The notes: generated by a model not told the origin, from the sequence alone. 64,000 nt of DNA from DATAGF01 sp963819845 (GCA_963819845.1 CAWFXQ010000012.1:1-64000), one strand, 5' to 3'; numbered from the stretch's first letter, positions 1-8,450 are shown. Made by a program: numbers and translations.

Positions 1-4
1 GCCG

Positions 5-523
5 GTGGGGCATACTGGCGACTTGTCCTCCCTGCCCTCCATCGCCGACGGGGGCGCGGACGGTCCGGTCAACGGCCGCCTGCGCGCGCTGCTCGAGGCC
101 ACGCACCGGCTGTGGACCTCGCCGGGCGAGCGCCGGCGCATGCGCGCCTTCGGCTTCCGCCCCGCCGTCGAGCCGGGCGTGCTCAAGCGCGAGTGGCACG
201 GCCTGGCCGTGCGCGTGTCGGAGGCCGGCATCCGGGCCGCCCGCCCGGGCCGCGGCGAGCTGGCGTGGGTCGCCGCCGACCGGGTCCTGCTCCTCGACGG
301 CGAGCCCTACGCCGGCGGCCGCTCGGGCCTCGGCGTGGTCCAGGAGCTGCTCGACCTGATCGGCGCCTACGAGCGGTGGGTCGAGGCGCGGGAGGGGCGC
401 GAGGGGCGGATCCAGCGGAGCGCGGAGGCGTTCCCCGACCGGCGTCCGGTGAACGCCCTGGCCGAGACGCGCCGCCTCCAGCGGCTGCTCCACACCCCCC
501 GCGCCCGCGGCCGCGGGCGCTGA
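5..523 (+). CDS. Unrecognised 172-residue protein, start uncertain
   Basis: I do not recognise the family. The protein is soluble-looking, with no signal peptide or membrane segment, rich in Arg and Glu, and ends in a very basic tail (RARGRGR). The middle (residues 60-110) alternates short hydrophobic stretches, suggesting a small beta-rich domain, followed by a helical part. The first in-frame start visible is GTG at 5, but CATACT at 11-16 resembles a -10 box and an in-frame TTG lies at 23. The true start may therefore be 23 or lie upstream of the window edge. The 3' end faces the next gene, which is on the other strand. Confidence 0.55.
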   Translation: MGHTGDLSSLPSIADGGADGPVNGRLRALLEATHRLWTSPGERRRMRAFGFRPAVEPGVLKREWHGLAVRVSEAGIRAARPGRGELAWVAADRVLLLDGEPYAGGRSGLGVVQELLDLIGAYERWVEAREGREGRIQRSAEAFPDRRPVNALAETRRLQRLLHTPRARGRGR

Positions 524-541
524 CCCGCCCGGGCCGCCCGC

Positions 542-742
542 TCAGAACTTGCCGGGGACCCCTCCGCCCTTGACGACCGAAAGGTCCTCGAGCCAGCCCT
601 GCAGGCGGGCGTGGTCCTTGTCGTCGGCGTCGAGCGCCGCGAGCGCCGCGCTCACCTCGTCGGCGACGTCGTCGACGTTCGACTTGTTGGCGGTCAACAC
701 CTTGTCGCGAAGCGCGCTCTTCACGGCCTGGTCCAGCGGCAT
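542..742 (-). CDS. Small 66-residue hypothetical protein
   Basis: Unrecognised small acidic, helical protein (starts MPLDQAVKSALRDKV, contains DDVADEV and ALDADDKDH). There is no signal peptide or membrane segment. The ATG at 742 was chosen because GGGGGA lies just upstream; an in-frame TTG at 772 would add ten residues that look non-coding. The composition resembles small helical regulators or adaptors, but nothing specific can be assigned. It converges on the gene at 5-523. Confidence 0.5.
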   Translation of the reverse strand: MPLDQAVKSALRDKVLTANKSNVDDVADEVSAALAALDADDKDHARLQGWLEDLSVVKGGGVPGKF

Positions 743-851
743 GGCGGTCCCCCGGGTCGAGGATGAGAACAATCCCGCCGGCGACGCGCGCGGCGGCGAC
801 GAGATTGTGCGCGATCGCTCGACCCGATGTCCAGAGGGCGCGCCGACGTCC

Positions 852-1137
852 TCAGGCCGTGATCGCCACGTCCCCGGCCATCACCTCGGGAGGCGCGGAG
901 GCGACGTCCGGGACGTTGGCCGCGATGAACTCCCGCGCCGCGACGTTGGAGGCATCCGCCCCCGCCTGGTCCTCGTAGACCGACACCGAGACGGCGTCGC
1001 CCGAGTCGGTCCGGACGAGGAAGTAGGCGTTGAACCCCGGGATGTCCCGCAGCAACTTCTGGATCTCGCCCTCGTGCGGCGTGAGTGCGTCGAACGAGGG
1101 CGTCGTTCCCCTTGTAGTGCCGGACGGTCGCGTACAT
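852..1137 (-). CDS. Dimeric alpha-beta-barrel-like small protein, frameshifted
   Basis: The N-terminus (MYATVRHYKGN) and the rest (EIQKLLRDIPGFNAYFLVR...SVSVYED) lie in different frames. The layout fits a small ABM/ferredoxin-like stress-responsive barrel fold, but the function is unknown. The shift maps to plus-strand 1089-1095, which reads GTCGAAC; with GTCGAC the frame is restored and gives a continuous 94-residue protein (...NDALVDALTPHEGE). The 286-nt span equals 285+1, consistent with one extra base. I treat it as a real gene carrying a sequence error; a true pseudogene is possible. Confidence 0.5.
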
Positions 1138-1314
1138 GGGCTCCCCTTTGCGAGACGGGCGGCGACGCGGCCGTGGGCCGCGCCCCTCCGCGGCAACCCT
1201 CCGCCCCCCCCGCCCCGGGGTCAACCCCCGTCCGCGCCCCCCCTCGCGGGCGTGCCGATCGGCCGCCGAGCGCGCGGCCGTGACGGCGGCGGCACCTCCA
1301 CCCGCCCGGGCGCG

Positions 1315-3444
1315 TCAGCGGATCCGGATGCTCCGGTTCAGCGTGGAGGGGTTGCCGGCCCGGTCGCGCACGTCCAGGCGCACCCGGTAGCGGCCACGCT
1401 CCAGCCGGCCGAGGGCGACGGTGCGGAGCGGGCCGGGCTTGAGCTTCATGGTCCGCAGCGACACGAACCGGCCGGAGCCCGTGCGGACCTCGACGCGTCC
1501 GGTCAGGGCGCCCGTCGTGCCGGCGTCCGCGGCGGCGACCAGCAGGCGCGCCTGCCGGCGCGCGCCGGGCCGCGGGCGGGCGGGACCGGGCGCGGAGAGC
1601 GCCCGGCGCGCCCGCGTCACGCGCACCGCGCGGACGACGAGCGTGGGCCGCGTGTTGTCCACCTTCACCGACCACTCGCGGAGCCCGACGTTGCCGGGGA
1701 AGTCCTTCGCCTGGATCGACAGCGCGTGCCAGCCGTCGGCCAGCCGCCGGGTGTCGACGCTGATGCCGCGCGGGTAGGTCTGCGCGCGCCGCACGGCGGG
1801 AACCCCGTCGAGGCGCAGCGACCACTGGGTGACCTTCGAGCGCGACAGCGCCGTGAAGCGCACCGTCACGCGCCCCCGGACCGACGCCAGCGGGGCGGGC
1901 TCGATCGCCCCCATGCGCGGGAGCTCGATGTTCACGCGCACGCGGCCGGCCCCGAAGACCGCGTCGGGGCCGGGGGCGCCCAGGTCCAGCGCCAGGGCGC
2001 CGAGCTGGCCGCGCACCTCGGCCGGCGACGGGAACCGCCCCGCGCGGCGCTCGGCGGCCAGCAGCACCGCCGCCGCGCCGGCGGCGTTGGGCGCGGCGAT
2101 CGAGGTGCCGCCCACCGACCGGAAGCCGTTCGGGCCCATCAGGCGCGTGTCGGTGGGGGCCACGAGGTCGGGCTTGAGCCGGCCGTCGTCGCTCGGCCCC
2201 TGCGACGAGTAGGACTTGAAGCGGTCGCCGCGCCAGTCGACCGCCCCGACCGCGATCGCGCCGGCAGCGTCGCCGGGCGTGGGCGTGCTGCTCACGGCGC
2301 TCCCGCCGACGTCCGCCATGGGGACCTCGCGCGAGAAGAGGGTGAGCGGGCCCTCCGGCGGCGGGCCCGAGGCGAGGACGGCGCGCAGCCGGAAGACGCC
2401 GTCCACCGGGGACGAGTAGCCGACGATGCGCTCGGTGGTCGGGCTCCCCGCGGACTGGCGGTCGCTCGACCCCATCACGGGGGTCCACGCCGCGCCGTCC
2501 TGGCGCTCGAGGATGAGGTCGATGTCGGTCGCCGGGCCCCCGGGCGGGGAGGTCCACGACAGCCCGAAGGTGATCGGCAGCCCGGCGCCCCGCGAGAAGG
2601 TCCACACGTCGCCGTTGGGCCAGTCGAGGTCGAGGTCGGCGTCGGCGTCGGCCCACTCGCCGCTCCAGTGGCGCTGGGCGTAGTTGCCGGCCGAGTTGAA
2701 CCAGAGGACCCCGGCGGCCGCGGCCCGGTCGACCGCCCGCGCCGACGGGCTGGTGCCGTCGAACGGCCCCTCGATGAAGCTGTTGGAGTGGACGACGATG
2801 TCCGGGCGGCGGGCGACCACCGCGTCAACGGCCGCGAGGAAATCGGCCTCGGTGTGGTAGTTGACGAGCAGGTAGCGGGCCCTCGGCGCGTAGTCGAAGA
2901 CGGCCTGCGCGACGAGCTCGCCGTGGTTGGTGCGGTTGCCGTAGGCGTTCGTCCCCGCCAGCCCGCCGGCGGCGTCGAAGGTGAGCGTCTCGAGCCGGCC
3001 CGGCGGCGGCAGCTCGCCCCGGACCTGCTGGGCGGCGAGGTTCTGGCCGAAGCCGAGGTCGAGGACGGCGATCACCACACCCTCGCCCCCGCCGGCGACC
3101 CGGCCGAGCACGTCGGCGCCGCTGCGCTCGAGGCCCTGGGACACGGCGACGGCGTCGGCGAAGGCGCCCGAGGCGACGCGGGCGCCGGCCACGCCCGGCA
3201 GGCGCGCGAGGGCGCGCGCGCGGCGCGGGTCGGCGACGACCTGCAGCTGCGCGCCGCGGCGGCGCTGCACCTTCAACCCGGTGCGGCCGAGAGAGGCGGC
3301 GGCCCGGGCCACCTGGCCCCGCTCCGCCTGGACGGCGATCGAGCGCGGCGCCGCGGCGGCGTCCTCGGCGGAGCTGCCAGCGCCGAGCGCGAGGGCGGCG
3401 GCGGCGGCGAGCCCGAGCGCGGCGGCGAGTGCGCGCCGGCTCAT
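1315..3444 (-). CDS. Secreted subtilisin-like serine protease with C-terminal Ig-like region
   Basis: Peptidase family S8, 709 residues. An N-terminal signal peptide (MSRRALAAALGLAAAAALALG) points to export. The catalytic triad is complete: Asp129 (VLDLGFG), His174 (NHGELVAQ) and Ser448 (GGTSIAAP), with the oxyanion Asn in NSAGN. After the catalytic domain (to about residue 490) come roughly 200 residues with the look of Ig/fibronectin-type modules (DNTRPTLVV, DVRDRAGNPS). The start ATG at 3444 overlaps the stop of the upstream protease by 4 nt (ATGA), so the two are translationally coupled. The substrate is unknown; an extracellular or cell-wall role is inferred from the signal peptide. Confidence 0.88.
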   Translation of the reverse strand: MSRRALAAALGLAAAAALALGAGSSAEDAAAAPRSIAVQAERGQVARAAASLGRTGLKVQRRRGAQLQVVADPRRARALARLPGVAGARVASGAFADAVAVSQGLERSGADVLGRVAGGGEGVVIAVLDLGFGQNLAAQQVRGELPPPGRLETLTFDAAGGLAGTNAYGNRTNHGELVAQAVFDYAPRARYLLVNYHTEADFLAAVDAVVARRPDIVVHSNSFIEGPFDGTSPSARAVDRAAAAGVLWFNSAGNYAQRHWSGEWADADADLDLDWPNGDVWTFSRGAGLPITFGLSWTSPPGGPATDIDLILERQDGAAWTPVMGSSDRQSAGSPTTERIVGYSSPVDGVFRLRAVLASGPPPEGPLTLFSREVPMADVGGSAVSSTPTPGDAAGAIAVGAVDWRGDRFKSYSSQGPSDDGRLKPDLVAPTDTRLMGPNGFRSVGGTSIAAPNAAGAAAVLLAAERRAGRFPSPAEVRGQLGALALDLGAPGPDAVFGAGRVRVNIELPRMGAIEPAPLASVRGRVTVRFTALSRSKVTQWSLRLDGVPAVRRAQTYPRGISVDTRRLADGWHALSIQAKDFPGNVGLREWSVKVDNTRPTLVVRAVRVTRARRALSAPGPARPRPGARRQARLLVAAADAGTTGALTGRVEVRTGSGRFVSLRTMKLKPGPLRTVALGRLERGRYRVRLDVRDRAGNPSTLNRSIRIR

Positions 3445-4916
3445 CGGCGCGGCCCGCGCAGGACGCGCGAACGGGTCCCGACATTGCCGGCCATGTCCTC
3501 GGCCGTCACGAGCACGCGGTTGCGGCCGGACCGCAGCGCCGGGAGGCGAACCCCCACCGCCGGGCGGCGGACCGCGCGCAGCGACCGCCCGTTGAGGGTG
3601 ATCCGCACGAGGCGGATCGTACCCTCGTCTGCGGCACGCACCCTCACCACCGGGCGCCTCGCCGAGCTCACCCGGAGCCCGAGGCGCGGAACCGCGCTGT
3701 CGAGACGGGCCATGCCGGCGCCGTAGAGCGGGTCGGGGCCCCTCGCCCCGAGGTCGAGCGCGCCGGCGCTCAGCGCGGCCCGCAGGTCGCCGGCCCCGGC
3801 GGGCCGGCCCGCCGCCAGCCGCGCCTGGCGCAGCAGGACGGCCGCCCCGGCGACGTGGGCCGTGGCGGCGGAGGTGCCCGCCGTCCCCGGCCATTCGGGG
3901 TTCGAGGTCACGTAGGTCGGGCCCACCAGGTCGGGCTTGGGCCGGCCGTCGTCGGTGAGGCCCTGGGACGAGTAGGGCTCGAGCGCCGTCCCGGTCCACT
4001 TGACGGCGCCGACCGACAGCGCCCCGGCGGCGTCGCCGGGCGTGGGGATGCTCCCCTCCGGAACCGCGAGCGACCCGAAGCCGGCCGACTGCGAGAAGAG
4101 GGTGAGCTCCGCGGGTGGCCCGGACTCCTGGCGCACCACCAGCCGCCACGACGCCGCGTCGGTCGTGAGCGGCGCCGTCGTCGCGTGCGTCGGCCCCGCC
4201 GGGGCGCTGCGCTGGGCCTCGACCCAGGCGCCGGAGGGGTCGAGGCGCTCGACGGCCACGCCGGCGCTCGCCGCCGCCGAGGCCCAGGAGAGGCTCAGCA
4301 GCAGTGGCGTCCCCGGGGCGGGGGCGATCGGGATGACGGTGCCGCCGGGCGCCGCGACCCCGCGCCAGTGGCGCTGGGCGTAGTTGCCGACCGAGTTCAC
4401 CCAGAGGACGCCGGCGGCGGCGGCCGCGTCCACCGCCCGGGCGGCCCTGCCCGTGCCGTCGTGGGGCGGGACCAGGAACGAGTTGGAGTGGCTCACGACC
4501 GGGATCCCCTGGCCCACGATCCAGGCGACGGCCTCCTCGAACTGGTCGAGGGTGCGGTAGCCCACGAGCACCAGGCGCGCCTCGGGGACGAGGTCGTGCA
4601 GCAGCTCGGCCATCCGCACCCCGTGCTGGGTGGGGACGCCGAACTCGGTGAGCCCCCCCTCGCCGCCGAGCGGGTCGAAGCCGCGGAGGACGAGCGCCTC
4701 GCGCGGCGGCAGCTCGCCGAGGGCGATCGACCGGTCGAGGCCGGCGAAGCCCTCGTCGAGCACCGCGACGGTCTGGCCCTGGCCGAGGACCCCCCGGCTC
4801 CAGAGCGCGTCGGCGCCCATGCGGACCCCGCCCTGGCCCACGATCGCCGCCTGGGCGGGCGCCGCCAGGGCGGCGGCGGCCGCGACACCCGCCGCGATTG
4901 CCACGATCCTCCTCAC
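3441..4916 (-). CDS. Secreted subtilisin-like serine protease, upstream paralogue
   Basis: Peptidase family S8, 491 residues. The GTG start at 4916 was chosen because a clean signal peptide follows directly (VRRIVAIAAGVAAAAALAAPAQA); residues encoded further upstream cross the rplL terminator hairpin and look non-coding. The triad is Asp54 (VLDEGFAG), His98 (TQHGVRMA) and Ser349 (AGTSAATAH), with Asn in NSVGN. The C-terminal 110 residues form a short beta-rich module ending in basic residues. It shares the NSFxxxPxDGT and NYAQRHW motifs with the downstream protease, so the pair arose by duplication. It is first gene of a two-gene unit placed just after the ribosomal-protein operon. Confidence 0.87.
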   Translation of the reverse strand: MRRIVAIAAGVAAAAALAAPAQAAIVGQGGVRMGADALWSRGVLGQGQTVAVLDEGFAGLDRSIALGELPPREALVLRGFDPLGGEGGLTEFGVPTQHGVRMAELLHDLVPEARLVLVGYRTLDQFEEAVAWIVGQGIPVVSHSNSFLVPPHDGTGRAARAVDAAAAAGVLWVNSVGNYAQRHWRGVAAPGGTVIPIAPAPGTPLLLSLSWASAAASAGVAVERLDPSGAWVEAQRSAPAGPTHATTAPLTTDAASWRLVVRQESGPPAELTLFSQSAGFGSLAVPEGSIPTPGDAAGALSVGAVKWTGTALEPYSSQGLTDDGRPKPDLVGPTYVTSNPEWPGTAGTSAATAHVAGAAVLLRQARLAAGRPAGAGDLRAALSAGALDLGARGPDPLYGAGMARLDSAVPRLGLRVSSARRPVVRVRAADEGTIRLVRITLNGRSLRAVRRPAVGVRLPALRSGRNRVLVTAEDMAGNVGTRSRVLRGPRR

Positions 4917-4972
4917 GGCGGGCCAAGCAATCAGACCCTCCCGGGGTCGTCCAGCGAGTCGGGTGGGGCGAT

Positions 4973-5009
4973 GTGCCGATCGGCCGACGCTCGGTCGGCC
5001 GATCGGCAC
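4973..5009 (-). terminator. Perfect 15-bp hairpin after rplL
   Basis: Left arm 4973-4987 (GTGCCGATCGGCCGA), 7-nt loop 4988-4994, right arm 4995-5009 exactly complementary. It lies 29 bases past the rplL stop and 57 bases before the protease start, so it probably ends the ribosomal-protein transcript. There is no T-run after the stem, as is common for GC-rich actinobacterial terminators. Confidence 0.75.
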
Positions 5010-5037
5010 GCGGACACCCCCGAGGCCGCGCCCACCG

Positions 5038-5430
5038 TCAGCTGACGCTGACGATGCCTCCGGCCTCCTCGAGCTGGGACCTGACCTGGTCGGCCTCCTC
5101 CTTGGCGACGCCCTCCTTGATCTTGCTGGGGGCGCTGTCGACCAGCTCCTTGGCCTCCTTGAGGCCCAGGCCCGTGACGGAGCGGACGACCTTGATCACC
5201 TGGATCTTCTTGTCGCCCGCGGCGTCGAGGCTGACGGTGAAGGCGGTCTGCTCCTCCTCGGCCGCCGCGCCGCCGCCGTCGCCGGCGCCCGCGCCCGGGG
5301 CCGCCGCCACCGCGACCGGCGCGGCCGCGGTCACGCCGAACGTCTCCTCCAGGGCCTTGATGCGCTCGGAGAGCTCGAGCACGGAGATGCCCTTGAGCTC
5401 CTCGATCCACTCCTCGGTGGTCACTGCCAT
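5038..5430 (-). CDS. rplL: 50S ribosomal protein L7/L12
   Basis: 130 residues, the usual length. It forms the flexible stalk of the large subunit that recruits translation GTPases. The N-terminal dimerisation helices (TEEWIEELKGISVLELSERIKALEETF) are followed by an Ala/Gly-rich hinge, then the conserved C-terminal domain (DKKIQVIKVVRSVTGLGLKEAKELVD). It follows rplJ by 31 bases in the same operon, and a strong hairpin lies just downstream. In this window the next genes on the strand are proteases, not rpoB. Confidence 0.98.
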   Translation of the reverse strand: MAVTTEEWIEELKGISVLELSERIKALEETFGVTAAAPVAVAAAPGAGAGDGGGAAAEEEQTAFTVSLDAAGDKKIQVIKVVRSVTGLGLKEAKELVDSAPSKIKEGVAKEEADQVRSQLEEAGGIVSVS

Positions 5431-5461
5431 GTCGTTCTCCTCAGGTTCTCGATGGGGGGTG

Positions 5462-6001
5462 TCATTCGGCGGCGGGGGCCTCGGCCTCCCGCTGTGCCTG
5501 GAGCGCCCCCAGGCTGCGGGCGAGCCCGCCGATCAGGTTGCCGAGGCTCCCGGCCAGGCCGGAGAGCGGGGCCGCGATGCCGCCGGCCAGCTGGCCGAGC
5601 AGCTGCTCGCGGGAGGGCAGGCGGGCGAGCTTGAGCACGTCGGCGCTCGGCAGGTCGGCCCCGTCGAGCAGGCCGCCCTTCACCGTCAGCGCGTCGGGGT
5701 GCTCGGTGGCGAACCCGTTGAGCGCCTTCGCCGCCACCGCCGGGTCGCCGGCCACCCACGCGATGGCCGTCGGGCCCTCGAGGTAGGGGAGCAGGGCCTC
5801 GCGGCCGGTGGCGTCGGCGGCGCGACGGGCGAGCGTGTTCTTGACGACCGTGAACTCGGTGTCGGCCGCCCGCAGGCGCCCGCGCAGCTCGGCCATCTCC
5901 TTCACGGTCAGCCCGCGGTAGTCGGCCGCGAACATCGTCTCGCCGGCCGCCAGACGCTCGGCCAGCGCGGCGATCGCCGCCTCCTTCTCGTCTCGTCTCA
6001 G
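5462..6001 (-). CDS. rplJ: 50S ribosomal protein L10, probable CTG start
   Basis: L10 anchors the L7/L12 stalk to 23S rRNA. The first ATG (5935) would give only 157 residues and remove the N-terminal helix. Reading in frame upstream restores RRDEKEAAIAALAERLAAGET before MFAADYRGLTVKEM, giving 179 residues, the family's normal size. The only start-like codon there is CTG at 6001, placed six bases after GGAGGTGA. I therefore call a CTG start. The C-terminal part (LGQLAGGIAAPLSGLAG...GALQAQ) carries the L12-binding helix. Expression is probably controlled by the untranslated stretch upstream. Confidence 0.93.
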   Translation of the reverse strand: MRRDEKEAAIAALAERLAAGETMFAADYRGLTVKEMAELRGRLRAADTEFTVVKNTLARRAADATGREALLPYLEGPTAIAWVAGDPAVAAKALNGFATEHPDALTVKGGLLDGADLPSADVLKLARLPSREQLLGQLAGGIAAPLSGLAGSLGNLIGGLARSLGALQAQREAEAPAAE

Positions 6002-6163
6002 TGGGTCACCTCCGTGTCTCCGGCCCGGCGGGCGGGCGGGAGCGGGGTGCCCGGGGGCCCCTCAGCCTCTCGCCGACCTCGCACGGGGGCCCGCGCGACG
6101 CGGGCGGTTTGAGGCGGCCGTGCCGCCCCCGTGTGTCTTCGGTCGCGTGTGCGCGAGCGCGGC
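6002..6163 (-). promoter_or_regulatory. Possible L10 leader between rplA and rplJ
   Basis: A 162-base non-coding stretch in a position where many bacteria carry the L10-binding autoregulatory leader. It contains the perfect hairpin GCCCGCG-CGA-CGCGGGC at 6089-6105 and further GC-rich self-complementary segments. It also contains the GGAGGTGA Shine-Dalgarno sequence for rplJ. I did not recognise the kink-turn, so the function is inferred from position. Confidence 0.35.
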
Positions 6164-6883
6164 CTAGGCGGGCTCCTCCGTGACGTCGGTGCCCGCGGTG
6201 CGGGTGGTGTCGATCGGGATGCCCGGCCCCATGGTCTGGGCCATGGTGATCGACTTGATGTAGCGGCCCTTGGACGCGGCGGGCTTGACCCGCACGATCT
6301 CCTCGATCACGGCCTGGTAGTTCTCGATGAGCTGCTTCTCCTCGAACGACCGCTTGCCGATGCCGATGTGCACGATGCCCGTGCGGTCGGTGCGGTACTC
6401 GACCTTGCCGCCCTTGACGTCGGCCACGGCCTTGCCGATGTCGAACGTGACCGTGCCGCTCTTGGGGTTGGGCATCTTGCCGGAGGGGCCGAGGATGCGG
6501 CCGAGCTTTCCGACGGTGCCCATCATGTCGGGCGTCGCGATCGCGACGTCGAAGTCGTCGAAGCCGTCCTGGATGCGCTTGGCCAGGTCGTCGCCGCCGA
6601 CGAAGTCCGCGCCGGCCGCCTCGGCCTCGCGCGCCTTGTCGCCCTCGGCGAAGACCGCCACCGTCACCTCGCGGCCCGTGCCGTGGGGCAGGCTGATCGT
6701 GCCGCGCAGCTGCTGGTCGGCGTGCCGGACGTTGACGCCCAGCCGCAGGTGCACCTCGACCGTGGGGTCGAAGCGCGTGAGCTCCTGCTCCCTCACCATG
6801 CGCACCGCGTGCAGCGGGTGGTAGACCCGCTCGGTGTCGATCTCGGACTTCGCCTGCTGATAGCGCCTGCCGCGCTTGGCCAC
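6164..6883 (-). CDS. rplA: 50S ribosomal protein L1
   Basis: 239 residues; L1 binds 23S rRNA at the E-site stalk and can repress its own operon. The family signature around GPSGKMPNPKSGTVTFDIGK is intact, as is the N-terminus MAKRGRRYQQAKSEID. It lies 12 bases downstream of rplK. Nothing is unusual in length or composition. Confidence 0.98.
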   Translation of the reverse strand: MAKRGRRYQQAKSEIDTERVYHPLHAVRMVREQELTRFDPTVEVHLRLGVNVRHADQQLRGTISLPHGTGREVTVAVFAEGDKAREAEAAGADFVGGDDLAKRIQDGFDDFDVAIATPDMMGTVGKLGRILGPSGKMPNPKSGTVTFDIGKAVADVKGGKVEYRTDRTGIVHIGIGKRSFEEKQLIENYQAVIEEIVRVKPAASKGRYIKSITMAQTMGPGIPIDTTRTAGTDVTEEPA

Positions 6884-6895
6884 CGCCTGCTCCCC

Positions 6896-7324
6896 CTACT
6901 CCGCGTTGACGGTCACGCCCATACTACGCGCCGTCCCCGCGATGATCGTCATGGCCGACTCGACGCTGTTGGCGTTGAGGTCGGGCATCTTCGTCTCGGC
7001 GATCTGGCGCAGCTGCGCGCGCGTCAGGTTCGCGACCTTCTCCTTGTGGGGCTCCGGGCTGCCCTTGTCGATCCCGAGCGCCTGGCGGATCAGCACCGCG
7101 GCGGGCGGGGTCTTGGTGATGAAGGTGAACGAGCGGTCCTCGTAGACCGTCACCTCCACCGGGGTGATCGTGCCGTTGCCGGCCTGGGTCTGGGCGTTGA
7201 ACGCCTTGCAGAACTCCATGATGTTGATGCTCGCGCCACCCAGGGCGGGCCCCACCGGGGGCGCCGGCGACGCCGCGCCGGCCGGGATCTGGAGCTTGAT
7301 GACCTGCAGGACCTTCTTCGCCAT
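6896..7324 (-). CDS. rplK: 50S ribosomal protein L11
   Basis: 142 residues. L11 forms the GTPase-associated centre with 23S rRNA. The N-terminal VLQVIKLQIPAGAASPAPPVGPALG and the C-terminal RNA-binding domain (TPPAAVLIRQALGIDKGSPEPH, MGVTV) are typical. It lies between nusG (66-base gap) and rplA in the standard order. Confidence 0.98.
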   Translation of the reverse strand: MAKKVLQVIKLQIPAGAASPAPPVGPALGGASINIMEFCKAFNAQTQAGNGTITPVEVTVYEDRSFTFITKTPPAAVLIRQALGIDKGSPEPHKEKVANLTRAQLRQIAETKMPDLNANSVESAMTIIAGTARSMGVTVNAE

Positions 7325-7391
7325 GACGTCCTTCGTTCAGCGGGACGCGGGGCCCCGGTGGCGGTGCGCGGGGCCGCGGCCCCCTGACGGC

Positions 7392-7925
7392 CTACGTGAG
7401 CTTCTTGACCTGGTCGAACGAGAGCTCGGCCGGGGTCTCGCGCCCGAAGATGCTCACCAGCACCTTGAGGCGGCCCTGCTCGGCGTTGATCTCGGCGATC
7501 TCGCCGGTGAAGTCCGACAGCGGGCCGGCGATCACCTTCACGCTCTCGCCCTCGGTGAAGTCGGCGCGGACCTTGGGCCGCTCGACGCTGGCCACGTTCA
7601 GCAGCCGGTCGACCTCGGGCTGGGTGAGCGGCACGGGCTCGTTCTCGCGGCCGCCTCCGCCGACGAAGCCGGTGACGCCGGGGGTGTTCTTCACCAGCCA
7701 GAGGGTGTCGGGGGTCATGTCCATGTTGACCAGGACGTAGCCCGGCAGCCGCCGCTTCTCGGTCTGGACCTTCTGACCGTCCTTGGTCTCGACGACCTGC
7801 TCGGTCGGGATGACCACGTCCTTGACCCGCTCGCGCTGGCCCAGCGAGATGAGCCGGTGCTCGAGGTTGGCCTTCACCTTCTTCTCGTGGCCCGAGTAGG
7901 TGTTGATGACGTACCAGCGGAACAC
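7392..7925 (-). CDS. nusG: Transcription termination/antitermination protein NusG
   Basis: 177 residues with the NGN domain at the start (FRWYVINTYSGHEKKVKANLEHR, PGYVLVNMDMT) and a C-terminal KOW domain (EGESVKVIAGPLSDFTGEIAEINAEQGRLKVLVSIFGR). It couples RNA polymerase to Rho or the ribosome. The GTG start at 7925 follows AGGAG. It begins 8 bases after the secE stop, the usual arrangement. Confidence 0.97.
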   Translation of the reverse strand: MFRWYVINTYSGHEKKVKANLEHRLISLGQRERVKDVVIPTEQVVETKDGQKVQTEKRRLPGYVLVNMDMTPDTLWLVKNTPGVTGFVGGGGRENEPVPLTQPEVDRLLNVASVERPKVRADFTEGESVKVIAGPLSDFTGEIAEINAEQGRLKVLVSIFGRETPAELSFDQVKKLT

Positions 7926-7933
7926 TCGGACTC

Positions 7934-8315
7934 CTAGAAGATCGCGTCGATGAAGCGGCTGAAGACGGCGTCGAGGGCGGCGAGGTAGGCCGCGACGATC
8001 GCCACCACCACCAGCACGACGGCGGTCGAACTGAAGGAGCTGGGTGCGCGTGGGCCAGCTGACCTTGCGCAGCTCGGCGATGACCTCCGAGATGAAGCGC
8101 GAGCCGCGGCGCTCGGCCGCGACGGCCTTGGTGACCGTGCCGGCCTTCTGCTGGTTGCGGCGCCCGCCCTTCTGCGGCGTCGGGCGCGGGCTCGGCGGCT
8201 GCCGCCGCGACTCCTTGGCCGGCTTGCCGGACTTCGGCACGCGCGCCCCCGCGGGGGCCGGCGCGTTGCCGTCTCCCGATGCGCCTTGACCTCGTGCGGG
8301 TCGGATTCGGGCCAT
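7934..8315 (-). CDS. secE: Preprotein translocase subunit SecE, single-base frameshift
   Basis: SecE is the essential small membrane subunit of the SecYEG channel. A long Pro/Lys-rich N-terminal extension (typical of actinobacteria) leads into the conserved FISEVIAELRKVSWPTR. The transmembrane helix (STAVVLVVVAIVAAYLAAL) and the end (VFSRFIDAIF) are in the next frame. The break is at plus-strand 8025-8031 (GTCGAAC); GTCGAC restores a continuous 126-residue protein (SWPTRTQLLQSTAVVL). The span of 382 nt equals 381+1. Because the gene is essential, I read this as a sequence error. Confidence 0.9.
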
Positions 8316-8345
8316 CGTGCTGTTCAGTTCACCTTCGTTGGACGA

Positions 8346-8418
8346 CAGGGCCGGAGGGACTCGAACCCCCAACCCCCGGTTTTGGAGACCGGTGCTCTAC
8401 CAGTTGAGCTACGACCCT
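8346..8418 (-). tRNA. trpT: tRNA-Trp (anticodon CCA)
   Basis: The cloverleaf reads on the minus strand from 8418. The acceptor AGGGTCG pairs with CGGCCCT, the anticodon stem CCGGT/ACCGG carries loop CTCCAAA with anticodon CCA, and the T-arm contains GGTTCGAGTCC. The discriminator is G and the 3' CCA is not encoded. It lies between rpmG and secE, the classical location of tRNA-Trp. Confidence 0.96.
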
Positions 8419-8450
8419 TCGTTACCGCCGGACCACCGGCCGCCGCGCGG

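Noticed and set aside
677..683. GTTCGAC as a programmed ribosomal frameshift signal
   Set aside because: The heptamer here, and its complement at 2758-2764, lie in uninterrupted genes without any shift, so the sequence alone does not cause frameshifting.
1252..1265. A second copy of the rplL terminator left arm (GTGCCGATCGGCCG)
   Set aside because: Only the left arm is repeated; no complementary right arm follows, so it does not form the same hairpin.
1030..3726. A long open frame on the plus strand opposite the protease gene
   Set aside because: It lies wholly antisense to a subtilase with a complete catalytic triad; its product is Arg/Gly/Ala-rich with no recognisable domain, as expected from an opposite frame in very GC-rich DNA. 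The same holds for the 779-codon frame opposite lon (15111-17450) and others.
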